From NCBI GenBank assembly GCA_024138025.1, contig JAMXBD010000823.1, positions 558,001-622,000 of the forward strand: DNA of 64,000 nucleotides, in the 5' to 3' direction. Every line of letters begins with the position of its first letter. Position 1 is the first letter of the stretch. The position numbers and the translations under genes were made by a program. This document shows, piece after piece, positions 31,953-43,294 of the stretch. The stretch comes from Combretum micranthum (lineage: Eukaryota; Streptophyta; Magnoliopsida; Myrtales; Combretaceae). The notes under the pieces are model-generated. The model searched no databases and was not told the origin of the DNA. It saw nothing but the letters and a program-made list of their open reading frames with translations.

Positions 31953-34900
31953 GCATATAATATACCGTTTTCCACCTATTCGAAAAGATCTATCCATTTC
32001 TAAACTTTTCTTGGTCATAAAAGGTCATTTGGGTTCCGAAAATATTGGGTACAGATTTAAAACGAAAATTTCCAATCTTTTGCAAATCCGTTTTCTAACT
32101 CATCTTTTATCTTAAAGAAAAATCCTTTTATAAATATATATAAACATATAATTATGAACATATATTTGATATTTTGAGTATATAGCTAAGCTCACTTTAT
32201 ATGCAAAATTTTCTAATGGTAGTGTCTCAACAATTTATTTCGTAAAACAATTATTCTTAAAGTGTTAAAACTTATCTTGATAAATTCCTTTTTAAGTATT
32301 TGGAAGAAACTTTTCATCATAATGGAATATATTCTTATTTTATTTTCTTCATTCCTTTTTCCAAAACAAGTTAAATTTTTCCTTAATCCTTTAGTCTTGC
32401 ATTAAATTTTTCTTCTAGTGATTAAAGTTCAAATTTATCAAAAGTATATTAAGTTGATGAAAAATATCTTTATGAATTTATATGTTAGAATGGCTCTTGA
32501 GTCGTGTCTTTATTATTTAAAATATAAGTTTTATTTTCTAAAACTTTGTTCTTTTTATTTCTTTCGAAAAGAATCTTGATTGGTAAAATCGTTTGTTTCT
32601 AACCTTATCTTGTTTATATTCTTTGGAAAAATAAGTCTTTTCTTTAGGGACTTGAAAATCGTTATTTTCCTAAGTGGGTTTTAACTTTATGGATTGAATT
32701 CAACTTAACTTTAAAAACTAGTTTGTTTCTTATTTTTACTATGGAGTTAAAAAGAGTTTATTCTTAATCTTTTTGTGAAAACTTTGAAAACTAACAAATT
32801 ATTTTACTTAGGTTAACATAATAAAAATATCTATTTCTTAAGTTTCCTTGGTAAAAACATCTTTGTTGTTTAAGGAAACGTTTGAGGAAAACTCCATTTA
32901 TGTGTTGTTGATAATAACTCATTATTTTGTGACAAGTCACATAAAGAAAAATTTAGTTTTAAGTTCCTTTAATATAATAAAATTCTATTTTTGAATTAGT
33001 TGAGACATTAACATTATGTAGATGCAAATATCATGAGCATATAAAATAATAAGAACATAAGAAAATATTAGAAACAAATAATAAGCAAGAAAATAAAATA
33101 TCAAGCATTGAGAACCTTAGCTTCATCAAGGAATCCCGATCAAGTATTGGAGCCTTAGCTTCATCAAGGCATCTCGGGACTAAGAATGGACTAGTCCCGA
33201 AAGGTTAAAGAAAAATAAACAAAAGATTGTTTTGACTTGATATGGACAAGTCTAAGACTAGAAAGACTAGTCTTAATAATAACATGAAATAAATAAATTG
33301 CATAACTTGAAAGTAAATAAATAACAAATGAGCTTATATGCTCTAAATAAATATATATACATAATATAAGTTAGATTAGAAGCAAATAATAACAATAATA
33401 ATAACAACATAATAAAATAGGAAGCTTATGTACAAGAACAAAACATGAACATGTTGTTGCTTTTATTACTCATATGAGTTTCAAAACAACACCATAGTCA
33501 TGTTAAGTTACATGACATGGATGAATAATAGATGGAAGAAACATTTACCTAAGGTGTGTAAGTGGTAAGAAGATGGTAGATGAAATGGGTATTATGTGAG
33601 TAGTGATATGTGGTAGATGGTTTATGTATGAGGAATGATTTTTGTGAGGAATTGTTTTGAGAGAGTTTTGGTAGAGAGAATTCTTTGAAAAGAGAATTTG
33701 TGGAGAGATTTTGAGAGAGTTTTGGTAGTGAAATGAATTGTGTGAAAGAATGAAAGAGGAAGAGGGTATTTATAGAATTTTTGGAGTGAATTTTAGATGT
33801 AATAAAATAAATTGAAAAAGAAATAAAATAGAGATGAATAGGGAGGGGGAGGCACCGGTTTTGGGCATGAAGAGAGAGAAATTGATTTGTTTTATTTGTT
33901 TGTGTAATAAAGAAGTAATGTGTAAAGTTGATGTGAATAAAGTTGTATTGGAAATGAAAAAAGTAAGAAAATAGGTATGTAGATGTAAGAAATAGGTGTA
34001 AGAAAAAGTAGAGATAGTGAAATAGTAATGAATAGGAAAAGTACTATGAATATAGACTAGACAATTAAAGTACCGGTAGTAATAAAAATACGCGTAATAA
34101 GGCGATATCTGTAATTTTTAGCTACCGAAAAATTCCAAAACTGATATTTTTGGAATCCTTGTATTTTTACGAGTCTATTGGTATAAACGGAATATTTTTA
34201 ATATTCCGAGCTCCGGACGCATTTTCGAGAACCGATCCCGTTTGAGTCCGAAGGACACTCGAAATTCCGAATCTGATATTTTTATGTTACCCTACGTTAT
34301 TACGATTCTAGGCATTAACTTAATTTCGTTTTCTAGGGTTTGAAAACGCGGGATTGCCGGATCTTAAACACTAGGGTTCGTTGTAGGCTTGTTGACTTTT
34401 AGGTTCCGCTTTGATTTCCGATTTTTCTGAGTTATTCGTACGATCGTATAATTCTTTTGAGTTTTGATCGTTTTTATATATATTTAATTCAACATCTATG
34501 TTTCATCTTGTTTTATTTATGATTATTTAATAGTTTTTAGTTCTTGGGATCGTTTAACCGAGTCTAGGGTTATGAGTTGACTCAGTTTGACTTTTGGCGA
34601 AAATTTGAAATTTGTGATTTTGAAATTTATCGAAGGTTTTAAGATTTTGCTGTTGGTCGTTATTTGGATATATTGTCTTGATTTGCGTGTTAGGAAACGT
34701 TAGGTGATTTAATTGATGTACGGACATTGATTAAACTGGTAGTTGGACTTTATATTTCGTTTCAAGGGTTCTTATTTTCTCAAGATCGAGAAAACTTGTT
34801 TTTCTTCTTATTTGGAGTTAAGTTTTAACTTGGTTCGATTTTTTAGGGTTTCGTGTCCGGTGTTTGGGTTTTTAATCTAGAGTTGATTTTCGGGTTTTAA

Positions 34901-34963
34901 ATTTTTGATATTTAGACTTCTAGAATTATTTTTGAGGATTATGAAAATTTTTGGGGGTTTACA

Positions 34964-34984
34964 ACCTACCCACCTTAAAGAAAG
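34964..34984 (-). other. Polypurine tract of the gag-only GL element
   Basis: Minus-strand TTTAAGGTGGGTAGGT directly precedes the LTR start TGTAAACCCCC, and is itself preceded by GAGGACAAAACTTTC. This string closely resembles the 3' end of Del/Tekay-type internal regions, linking the GL LTRs to that lineage. Confidence 0.75.
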
Positions 34985-35856
34985 TTTTGTCCTCAAAACT
35001 TGTTATGCTTTCGTAGGTTTTTAGAACTTTGATGAGAAATTGTTTGTCGTAATTCATCAATATTCTTGATATTTGGAATTTTGTCTCATTTTTATTTGTT
35101 GGATCGGTATTATGATTTCATTATGCCGTTTCCTTAGTTTTACTTCCACAAAAGGGTTTGGAAGTCTATCGTTTTTTTTGAATTTCTTCCTCCGTATTTT
35201 CTATTTCTCATATATCTTTAGTCGGTAATATTGGAAATTCGTTGTGCGTTTAATATTTTATGCAATATAGCACATATAGAATCAATAAGATTTGGTTTTA
35301 GCGACTTTCAACCTTTACTTTACTTGACTCTTTCTGAAGAGTTTCAAACTTAACCAACACAACAAACGACTGACGACTTGTCATTTGACTTGACTCATTC
35401 TTAAACTGACGACGATTCGACACGACACTGGTATATTTACTTAACGAAGGAAGGTTGTAAATTCACTTTCCCATTCTTATGTGAGTATATATATGACATG
35501 CATGTATAAAATACGCAATGTTTATACTTATTCCATATCGTTGTTTTATTATATACGTGGTCATCTTGACAAGGTTTGAGGTCAACATGAAAAATTTGGA
35601 TTTTGCTTGTTGAGATTTTATCATTACCGATTCTAGCTTTTAGGCGATAATAGTTATGCTTTTGATGTACTTTGTTTTTGGTGTGTTCAAGGTAAATGGC
35701 AATTGATTTGCTCTCTTCTTTTGGTACGTACAAAATTTTCGAAAATCATATTTTTATTCCTTCTGTATTAAGGGAAAAGGTGACAATTACATAATCTATG
35801 GTCATTACTAGCAAACTGTTTCTTTGGTCTAAGCGGTACAACAAGAAATTTATTAT
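34985..35856 (-). other. Region between gag and polypurine tract, unknown ORF
   Basis: About 870 bp with no protease, reverse transcriptase, RNase H or integrase motif in any frame. One frame, 35,437-35,733 on the minus strand, is open for 98 codons, rich in Lys, His, Tyr and Asn, and matches nothing I recognise. In a complete element about 4 kb of pol would lie here. Confidence 0.5.
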
Positions 35857-37110
35857 CTAAGGGTGACGTGATATCGATTGGTAATCGTGACTATCGTCTT
35901 CTTCTAAAACGACGAATTCTATCTCCTGGTTGGCTTCCTCGCAAATCCATTGTCCTTGTAAGTTGTACACACGTATTTCTTGTGGGGGTATTGCTGAATA
36001 TCTTCCTCCCATATTTTTCTTCTTAGGACACTTCTTGGCAATATGTCCTGGCTCTTTACAGATCAAACAGGTGGCAGACGTTTTCTTTGGATATCTCATA
36101 ACTTTGTGATTCGAACTCCCGCAGTAGTAACACTTGTGTTGAAGCTTAGGACACTGTCTTGGTTGATGTCCCTTTTTGCATTTCCAACATTGGGTATCCA
36201 GTTTCTTTTTATCCTTCTTTCTACTCGGGCTGATCGATGTTTCGAGCTCATTGACTTTGAGGCTTAGGCTAGGTTCACTTATAGATTCTTCCTCAATTAT
36301 CATGACATTTCCTTCCGTCCTTCTCCTTTTCTTAGCACCATCCACAATTCGTACTCTTTCTACTAGTTCTCGAAAATCTTTGATGTCAAATTATATCAAC
36401 TTGATACGAAGGTCTTCATCCAATCCTCCTAAGAAGACTTGCCTCTTGAGTTCCTCGCTATCCTTATATGATTCGGGGGCATATTGCAACAACCTGTTAA
36501 ATTCTGTTTCATATTGTTCAAGACTACGGTTTCCTTGAGAAATACTTAGGAAATCTGCACTAAATTGGATTCTCAAGCTTCCAGGGAAAAAGTTCTCTAA
36601 GAATTCATGCCTAAATGTCTCCCATGTGATTGGTGGTAGTAGCTCTCTACTTTTGGATTCCCACCATATTCTTGCATTGAACCTCAGCATAAAAGTTCCA
36701 TATGTAAGCTGAAGGTGTTGTGGTACTTCAAAAGCATTGAAAGATCGTTCTATTTGTGCTAACCAATCATCAGCTTCATCCGGTTTTCCAAAAGCTCTAT
36801 CAAAATATCATTGCACTTAATGAATTCTGGCAACATACTTTGATAAGGTTTCGGTAAAGGTGGCTCAGCTGGTGTTATTTCAATCGGTGGCGTTGGAACT
36901 TCGGGTACCGCTTCTTGTGCAGGTACTGGTGTAGGCATAGCATGAGCCTGTTGTGTGAAGTTTCTTATGAGGTTGGCAAGTTGGTCGATATTAGCTTGAT
37001 CCATTTGCGGTTGGTTTGGTTGTTGAGGTCCTTCCGGGTTCTCGGGTTCTACAGGGGGTATTTCTTGGTTGCGTTGAGCACGAGTACGTCTCTTATTTGT
37101 TCTACAGGTT
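35857..37110 (-). pseudogene. gag of the gag-only GL element
   Basis: A Ty3-type gag of about 410 codons in three pieces, with one frameshift near 36,800 and one stop near 36,390. Order on the minus strand: a basic Arg-Thr-Arg-Ala-Gln-Arg-Asn start; a Met-Asp-Gln-Ala-Asn-Ile segment; a Pro-rich linker; the retrotrans-gag core with Trp-Trp-Glu-Ser near 36,660 and Leu-Glu-Gln-Tyr-Glu-Thr-Glu-Phe near 36,510; a coiled acidic/basic linker; and three zinc knuckles at 36,000-36,190. Knuckle 1 is CX2CX3HX4C, knuckle 2 has Tyr for its last Cys, and knuckle 3 is a standard CX2CX4HX4C. The frame closes about 80 residues later without protease. It is one of the least damaged coding regions in the window. 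Confidence 0.85.
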
Positions 37111-37440
37111 TTATTAAGCTAGTGTGAGGTTCTTGAACTTTATTAAGTCTTAGAAGTTTTTCGAAAAAAAATGATCAAGAAATATGCTAATAGAAATAGA
37201 GTACGGAAATGAATACAAATATATGGGAGAAATATTTGAAAATTGACTAAAATCATAAAAAGGAAATTCATGTCATTAAAATAAATACATGGAAACAGAA
37301 GAAAGACTTAAATACTTCCTTTACAAAAGTTCAAAGAAAGGATGCAAAACATAATTAAAATTTCAAATCATTACATAGACAACATATACATCTTTGTTTA
37401 ATCCTTTTTACAAAAGCATTTCTCCTATCGGTATATTAAA
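37111..37440. other. No recognisable feature
   Basis: AT-rich sequence between the gag start and the second gag fragment. I looked for a tRNA-Met primer site and an LTR end and found neither, so the 5' end of the gag-only element is missing. Confidence 0.5.
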
Positions 37441-37485
37441 GCTTTTACGGGAGGTTTAGCGTTCGTTCCTGCTTTGGATTACTCT

Positions 37486-38010
37486 TCATAGGGTAGGAAT
37501 GTTTCCTTGATTACTTGATCCCTCACCTTCATTAACAGAAGCTTTTTCTTTTCCTTTGTGGTGAGGTTTGGTGGTAGGATCTCTAGACGAAGTTCCACAT
37601 TCTTTCTTAGATAGGTCCTCTCTTTCGGGGACTGAGATGGGGTCATCCCATAGACCTTGCGACTTTAGATCTTCACGTACATAGAGATACCACACCTTGC
37701 ACATGTAGCATGTTTCTTTGGCACTTGTGGGGTAATTCTTGGTCCTACAGATGAGACGATTGCATACGTAGCATTTCCTTATTGTTGTTGGGTAATTGTT
37801 GGTACTGTTTTTTCTCATTGCATGACCAGAATAGATAGTGCCATTCTTCTTAGGACAATTAAGGATTTTGTGGTCTTTGTTTCCATATAAGTAACACTTG
37901 TACAGCAGTTGTGGGCAACTTTTGGGGAAATGTCTTCCTTCACACTTCCAACATCTGACCTTAGGGGTTATGAAATCCTTAAGAGGTTGGAGTTGTTTAT
38001 GCTTCTTAGC
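37486..38010 (-). pseudogene. Second gag C-terminal fragment with zinc-knuckle array
   Basis: The minus strand from 38,010 reads in one frame for about 175 codons. Knuckle 1 is Cys-Trp-Lys-Cys...His...Cys (about 37,905-37,950) with the same CX2CX3HX4C spacing as the neighbouring gag. Knuckle 2 has Tyr for its second Cys. A third begins Cys-Tyr-Val-Cys, with its His and last Cys lost. A fourth begins Cys-Tyr-Met-Cys. A Ser/Lys/Glu-rich tail follows and ends at 37,486. It is a diverged relative, not a duplicate, of the gag at 35,857-37,110. Its N-terminal part is cut off where GL-5 sequence begins. Confidence 0.75.
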
Positions 38011-38985
38011 TTGTCCTCATCAAATCAAAACAAATTTTCTTTCTTTTTCTTTTAGGACTAGTCTACTTCTTAGTCTCGGGAGCCTTGAAGAAGCTAAGAC
38101 TCCCAATACTTGACTTTATTTATTATTTATGTTTTTTTCTTTGCTATTATTTCTCATGAATTATGTTTATTAAGATTGTTGTCCAAATTTTTCAAGTTCT
38201 AAAAATAATTGATAAAAAGAAGATTTTATCACTTAGAAGTAAGTTTATATGAAGTATAAAATCTATGGTTTAACAAAAATAAATTCATTACTTTTAAGTT
38301 ATTAGAAGAACTCACTACCATTTTAGAAGTTACTTTTGTTTTGAAAAGCTCTTTAAAATCATTTATATACCACATGTTTTTCAAAAAGAAAATGATTTTT
38401 GATACAAAAATGATTTCCTATGAAAAACATAACAAGAGAAAGGAATGAAGAAATTTCAAATAAAGATCTTTTCGAACAAATGAGCAAAGAAAAATTGAAT
38501 AGAAAATAAAAAAGGAAAAATAACGCTAATATAGAGAATTTAGGAAAGAAGAAAATTACTTTCGAAAAAAGGTCATCTAAGAAAAATAACAAGTAAAAAA
38601 AAAGTAATTCTTTAAAAATAAAACAATCAAAGTATCCATTTCAAAAGATTAACAAAAGGAGTTTCTTGTAAGCAATAGATTTCTAAAACTCCAAATTGCC
38701 ATTGTTTTACTTAAGAAAATATGGATGGACAACAAACACTTGAACATGAATAAATATGAGCTAAGTAGCTATAAAAAGGAGATTTTTCAACTATATAGAT
38801 AACTAAGTATTTATGAAGCAAATTTTGAATGATTTAAGGTTTGAAACAAAATTGTTTTTGAGTTGAAAAATTCGTGGTGAATCTGATCACCACTGTTTCG
38901 GGGCCTAAATGGTTTAGCTTGATAAAAATAGTTTTAGAAATGGATAGATCTTTTTGAGTAGGTAGAAATCAGTATACTATATGCA

Positions 38986-39034
38986 CGACTCCGAGTTAAA
39001 ATGACCAAGTTGTGACCATTTTAAATTGGAACTC
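38986..39034 (+). other. Conserved GL hairpin, copy in GL-5
   Basis: ACTCCGAGTTAAAATG pairs with CATTTTAAATTGGAACT with a 13-nt loop. The outer pairs are weaker than in GL-1 or GL-6. Confidence 0.5.
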
Positions 39035-39130
39035 TCCTTTATACGAACTTTGACGTTCTCATGATATTGTTTTGTCAAAATTCAAGAATATCAACAAGAA
39101 ATACTCATTTTGGATATTTTCTTTGGCTAG

Positions 39131-39228
39131 GTGATTCCAAGGAAGAATGCCTTTACCCCGAGGACTATTTCGATTAAGTGGAGTGTGTGAGCGACTCATC
39201 CGCTAGAGAAATCGTCGTCATGGCATCG
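39131..39228 (+). other. Conserved exon-like block, copy in GL-5
   Basis: Acceptor-like GGCTAG (AG 39,129-39,130). The frame Gly-Asp-Ser-Lys-Glu-Glu-Cys-Leu-Tyr-Pro-Glu-Asp-Tyr-Phe-Asp ends with TAA (39,175-39,177). The block is longer than in other copies. Donor GTAAGT begins at 39,228. The next acceptor, TCTTTTGCAG, ends at 39,890. Confidence 0.4.
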
Positions 39229-40264
39229 TAAGTTTATTTCCTTAAAATGCTTTACTTGTTTGTGCTTGTAATTTAGTAGCATTAGAATTAAGAAAAGACG
39301 AATAGATATGTTTGTAAAGATAATTCTTTGAAAAAATCCTAAGAATATCGAGGCCGAAATTGATTTAATGTTTGTTTTAACATAACACTTGATTTGTATG
39401 AGATTCCTTGATCACCTTAAATCTGATAATAATAATGCTATGATAACATAAATAAATGGATCCATGCATACCATGAAGTGAGCCACATTGCATTGGGTTA
39501 TTAACCTTGGGTGAGAAGGATTGTACCTCAGGTCGAAAGCAACACTTGGCGGAGTGATGAAAGCGATTGCTTGGCGACATTAAGGAAATGCTTGGCGGAA
39601 GATCCGAAAGCAAGGCTCAATTCAAGTAGACTTCATATGCTGGCGATATTGGTCGAAAGTATTAAATCTTTTAACTAAAACTACTTGTTTCAAGTTACGT
39701 ATCACCAAACCCCGAAGGAGGGCGTAAATCCATTCAACATATTCCCGGAAAACTATATCTTTGTTTGCCCACGTGTATGTTGCATTCCATTGTTTGATTA
39801 ACAACTTGTTTGAAATTTTGTTACAAGAATTATTTATGAAAATAGTTCTCACTAAGCCTCTTAGCTTATACTCTTAGATATCTTTTGCAGTTTCCCTATT
39901 TGTGGTTGAGGCCACAAGGACCTTGCAGCCAGGTACTTTCCTTTTAGGTTAAGGAATTTCCTAAGATGAAGTTTAGTAGATAGGATATAGAAATATTCCT
40001 GTAATAGATCTGTGAATAAAGGAAATGTCCCTAAGTTTTGTAAGATCATTGTTATGAATAAATAAATATTATGAATCCTCTTTTCTTAATCCGTTATTAT
40101 ATCTTCTTAAGCTTTATAATTCCATGTATGATCTTCTAAAAATTGTGATAGCACACCTTACACTTAATGTCAAAGCTTTTAGGAATGACTAAGGTTGTCA
40201 TACTTAAGCTTTAATATTGAGTGTGGTGGACTGTTACGTTTAGGGTACCCCTTGGGGCGTGACA

Positions 40265-41208
40265 CTAGGTCTCAAGTATTTTACATCGAACTTGATATTT
40301 TTGTCAAAGGCACATTTTAGGACAAATGTTGGTGATCTAAAAGTGTCATACTGCTATATTCTTGCCTAATCTCATTTATTTTCATCATTCATTTGTTAAA
40401 ACATAATTTATCAAATTAACAACCTAAAACCCTTTATTCTGACCACAACTATCATTTTGCTTCATGTTTTCTCCAAAATTTGCAAAAATATCATAATAAT
40501 TCTTCATTTAATTTCTTCTAACATCAATAACATTAACTTCCTGCTCATTCCATGATTTTATCCACAGTTTTAGACACATAGCAACATCTATTTCTTCTAA
40601 ATGTTAATTTCCCACAAGAATTCAACTAAAAACATGCTCATTCTCTTCTTCAACATTTTCAAACTCATCTTATCTCCTCATTATTACATATTCATAATAT
40701 TAAGATTTGATTGTAGGTCTTACCTTGTTGTTGTAGCTGTAAGGTGGTTCTTCGAAGCTCAAAACACCTCTAAAATTAACTTCCTTGCTACCTTCACATT
40801 CTACCAACATCCCCAAGTTAGAATTTACACGTTAAACACCATAAACTTTATGTTTTAACTCTTGAAATCCTCACACTTATCTTATCACGAATTTCTCTTA
40901 TTTTTTATCTTCACTTTCTCCTATCTCCACTCCATTGTCCCACATTTCCTATCATGAAATAGACGAACTTGTCTTATTAGTGTTAATCCATCAATAATCT
41001 TAATTAGCATTTAAATGACGCTAAGGTCTAGGTTTCTTACCTTGGTTGTAGTAGGTTTCCTAAACGCGTAATAGCAGAAAACAAAGATATTTATATAAGG
41101 GATAGGGTCTAGGTTTGTAGGTTCCTTTTAGAGTGCTACATAGCACGATCTTAGACACCATCTCTATTAAGCTTTTATTTAGCATATTTTCTGACTCAGG
41201 TCCACTTT
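40265..41208 (-). repeat. G1 LTR B, outer segment
   Basis: It aligns with about 15,585-16,510 of LTR A. It contains minus-strand TATATAAATA at 41,088-41,097, matching LTR A. The alignment stops near 41,208, so about 150 bp of the LTR start is deleted. Confidence 0.8.
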
Positions 41209-41577
41209 ACCTCTCAATAAAGGTAAGTGCTTAGGTTCTGGAATATATCTTCAAAGTCATGTAGTAACTATTGAACATCATGTTGTGTCTACTGTAATTA
41301 TGAGTGTATAAAGATTGTAGACATACAACAAAGACTACGCCCCATGCCTCATATCTTTAGAAACATATTTCATTTAAGCACATCCTATTGCTTGATTGTC
41401 AATACCCATAACTTATGGATTTGGTTCTCCCATGTGAACTCCATAGTCAATTGCCTCTAGTTAATGCCACTATTTCCCAATCACTCCAACTATTAAACTC
41501 CTAGCACCATATCCTAGCCATTATAGTGTGATGATAAATGGCATACCTTGGATCAAGATCAAACATCCTCAAATATT
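41209..41577 (-). pseudogene. G2 protease C-terminus and pol linker
   Basis: The minus strand reads Gly-Met-Pro-Phe-Ile-Ile near 41,545, then shifted frames with Thr-Met-Glu-Phe-Thr-Trp-Glu near 41,430 and Pro-Lys-His-Leu-Pro-Leu-Leu-Arg-Gly near 41,215. This order, protease end then the linker to RT, is that of gypsy pol. G2 RT sequence resumes at 13,837 on the far side of G1, with the RT N-terminal part missing. Confidence 0.65.
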
Positions 41578-41582
41578 CCTTA

Positions 41583-43289
41583 TGCTTGGGTCGGAGAGTT
41601 CTTCAAATAAAAACCATTTTATAAGAATGCCAAAGTTGAATTTTCAAAAATTATAAAACTAATATTCTGTTAACTTCAAAAGTAACTTCCAACATCAAGC
41701 AAGTGCACCTACCAAAGTAGCATAGAAAATATTAGGTCATATCCTAAGGGATCATTGGCATCTACCTTACTCACATTTCATCCATTACTAGCCAAAGAAA
41801 ATTTAAAAAGCCATGATAAAAACAGAGTTATCCTAATATTAGTGAAAATTTACAAATGTCTTTAGGGAAAAATAGAGATAGATTTGTAAAGAGCAATGGA
41901 AAGCCCAGGGTTTGCTTCACCAATTCCTTATCATGTATTTGTTGACAAACTTAGAGAGAGAGTTTGTATGTTGGTGTATTTGCACTGTTAGATTCACTGT
42001 TGTAAGTTAAAGCCTCTCAGTATCTTTAGGTCTAAACTAGACCACCGGAATCTCTTCACAACTTGTCAGAGGCTTAGACCCACATAAACCTAAGAATCCT
42101 TTGTTTTTAAAACCAACCTGATGAATTTCAAAATAAGCAATAAATTCATCACCATCCCTTTATCAAGGTGATTAATGAGTAACTCCATTAGTAGCCAGAA
42201 ATCAATCAAAAGAATGATATCTCAATCTATTTAGTTGAAATCAAACATGAATCTAAAAGGTGCACTACACATTTAAACTCAGAAAATAAGTAAGCTACTA
42301 ATTATAAATACCTCAATAATTACTTGAAAGCACATTTGAAATCACATGAATCAGGATTGGTTTACAAACTCTAGGCTATAGAGATTATTTCCCTTATATA
42401 TAAATGTTAATCATGATTCTTAAAAATAAAATGGAATTAATCAAAGAATATATTCAATTAAGATCAGAGTCTTGCAAAATTACAAACAATGTAAAATTTT
42501 ACCCAAAAACTTGAGACTTCTCAGCATGAAGAAACATTTTTTTTCCAAGAATTTCTTTCTCTGCATTACATTAAATTTTTCATATGCTACTACTTTAAAT
42601 CAAATACTTGCACGCTTATTTATAGGTTAAAGGCACAAAAATCATGATATTTTATTACATGACATAGCATTTCTTTATTTCACGCACACGTGTCTGTATT
42701 TCCAACTCACAAAGTTACTCATCGCGTGGTGGGTCGATGCTTGTATGTTGCATGAAATCAAGGCTTGACCTCAGCTGGGGCATTTGCTAAAACGCTCAAG
42801 TTTTATCTATTATTCCATCGAGGTAGATTCAATATGTCGAGGGCTTGACCAATTAAGATTGACTCAAGTTGTTCCTCAAAGCAAAGGTTTGATCTTCATC
42901 CAACATTTATCATGGGTCGGGTTTAGGGTTTGACAGTATGGTGTGACAAAAGCTGTTCTTCAAGTTAAGGGCTTGATCATCTCAAAAATTTGTCAAGAGT
43001 CATGTTGAGGCCTCGATTAGGGATCAATAGACCAATTTGCCTTGTTTTGTCTTGATATTTAGGCCTCAACCAGCACTTTTGCATGTCTCAATAGAAATTT
43101 ATCTTTAAGATCTATTGTTGTTTTAATCCATATCTAATTCAAAACACTTTATTTCGAATTCTTTTAATTCTAGGAGCTGAAAAACGACAATTAAGCATTA
43201 AAAAGACCAGATCGATAGGAATTTATCTAAAAGTGCAACAAATTAAGCATAAATTCCTATGAATGGAATAGAGTAAAAAAGAGTTATCT
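41583..43289 (-). mobile_element. Solo LTR in the G2 protease gene (1.7 kb)
   Basis: An insertion splits the G2 protease between its active-site half (right) and flap half (left). Flanking 5-mers are CCTTA (41,578-41,582) and CCTTG (43,290-43,294). On the plus strand it starts TGCTTGGG and ends GAGTTATCT, where the expected final CA reads CT. The minus strand has TATAAATA at 42,617-42,624, so the sense is minus. There is no internal coding region. The family is not identified. Short phrases such as GGGCTTGACC recur inside near 42,760-42,920. Confidence 0.65.
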
Positions 43290-43294
43290 CCTTG

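Larger units (their letters stand above)
30642..34963 (-). mobile_element. GL-4: giant 3' LTR (4.32 kb) of a gag-only element
   Basis: The plus strand runs TGTCACGCCCC to GGGGGTTTACA, and the sense strand is minus. Next to the right end is a polypurine tract, so this is a 3' LTR and not a solo LTR. TATA (minus) is at 33,767-33,774; a GA-rich and G-rich patch lies about 70-90 bp beyond it. It is a type A LTR, close to GL-8 and GL-1. It carries the hairpin block, exon-like block, GGAGGGTAAATCC motif and a perfect 7-bp 3' hairpin (31,061-31,078). Confidence 0.88.
30581..40264. mobile_element. Mosaic insertion of GL-family parts, 9.7 kb
   Basis: The outer ends are those of one plus-strand GL LTR (TGTAAACCCCC at 30,581; GGGGCGTGACA at 40,264), flanked by a perfect duplication CTAGG (30,576-30,580 and 40,265-40,269). 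Between the ends are 61 nt of LTR start, a full minus-strand LTR (GL-4), its polypurine tract and gag on the minus strand, a second gag fragment, then the 3' half of a plus-strand LTR (GL-5). The LTR start and 3' half could belong to one LTR that received the rest, with about 1.7 kb of LTR missing. An inversion after insertion is another possibility. Confidence 0.75.
38010..40264 (+). mobile_element. GL-5: 3' half of a plus-strand giant LTR
   Basis: From about 38,010 the sequence matches GL-1 from about 4,443 to its end, finishing GGGGCGTGACA. It includes the hairpin block, exon-like block, GGAGGGCGTAAATCC motif (39,716-39,730) and CACTAAGC...TAGCTTA. The first 61 nt of the same LTR type lie at 30,581-30,641. 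About 1.7 kb of the LTR, including promoter and TATA, is absent. Confidence 0.8.
13838..41208 (-). mobile_element. G1: Ty3/gypsy (Tekay/Del-like chromovirus), nested in G2
   Basis: A minus-strand element with long LTRs: LTR A (3') is 13,838-16,663 and LTR B (5') is 25,359-41,208 with two insertions. The internal region, 16,664-25,358, encodes gag, zinc knuckle, protease, RT, RNase H, integrase with GPY/F module, and a chromodomain-like tail, interrupted by GL-2. The LTR termini are TGAAAT...TTTCA. Without insertions the internal part is about 5.2 kb, normal for a chromovirus. LTR B lacks roughly its outermost 150 bp, and the adjoining G2 RT segment is also missing, so a deletion removed the junction and no target duplication remains. 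The domain order and motif style fit the Tekay/Del clade. Confidence 0.85.

Noticed and set aside
30636..34968. CAACC on both sides of GL-4 as a target duplication
   Set aside because: The right-hand copy overlaps the LTR's own terminal CA, and the following sequence is a polypurine tract, so the LTR is joined to its internal region there.
36043..36538. Plus-strand frames of 74 and 120 codons
   Set aside because: Antisense shadows of the minus-strand gag zinc-knuckle and core region.
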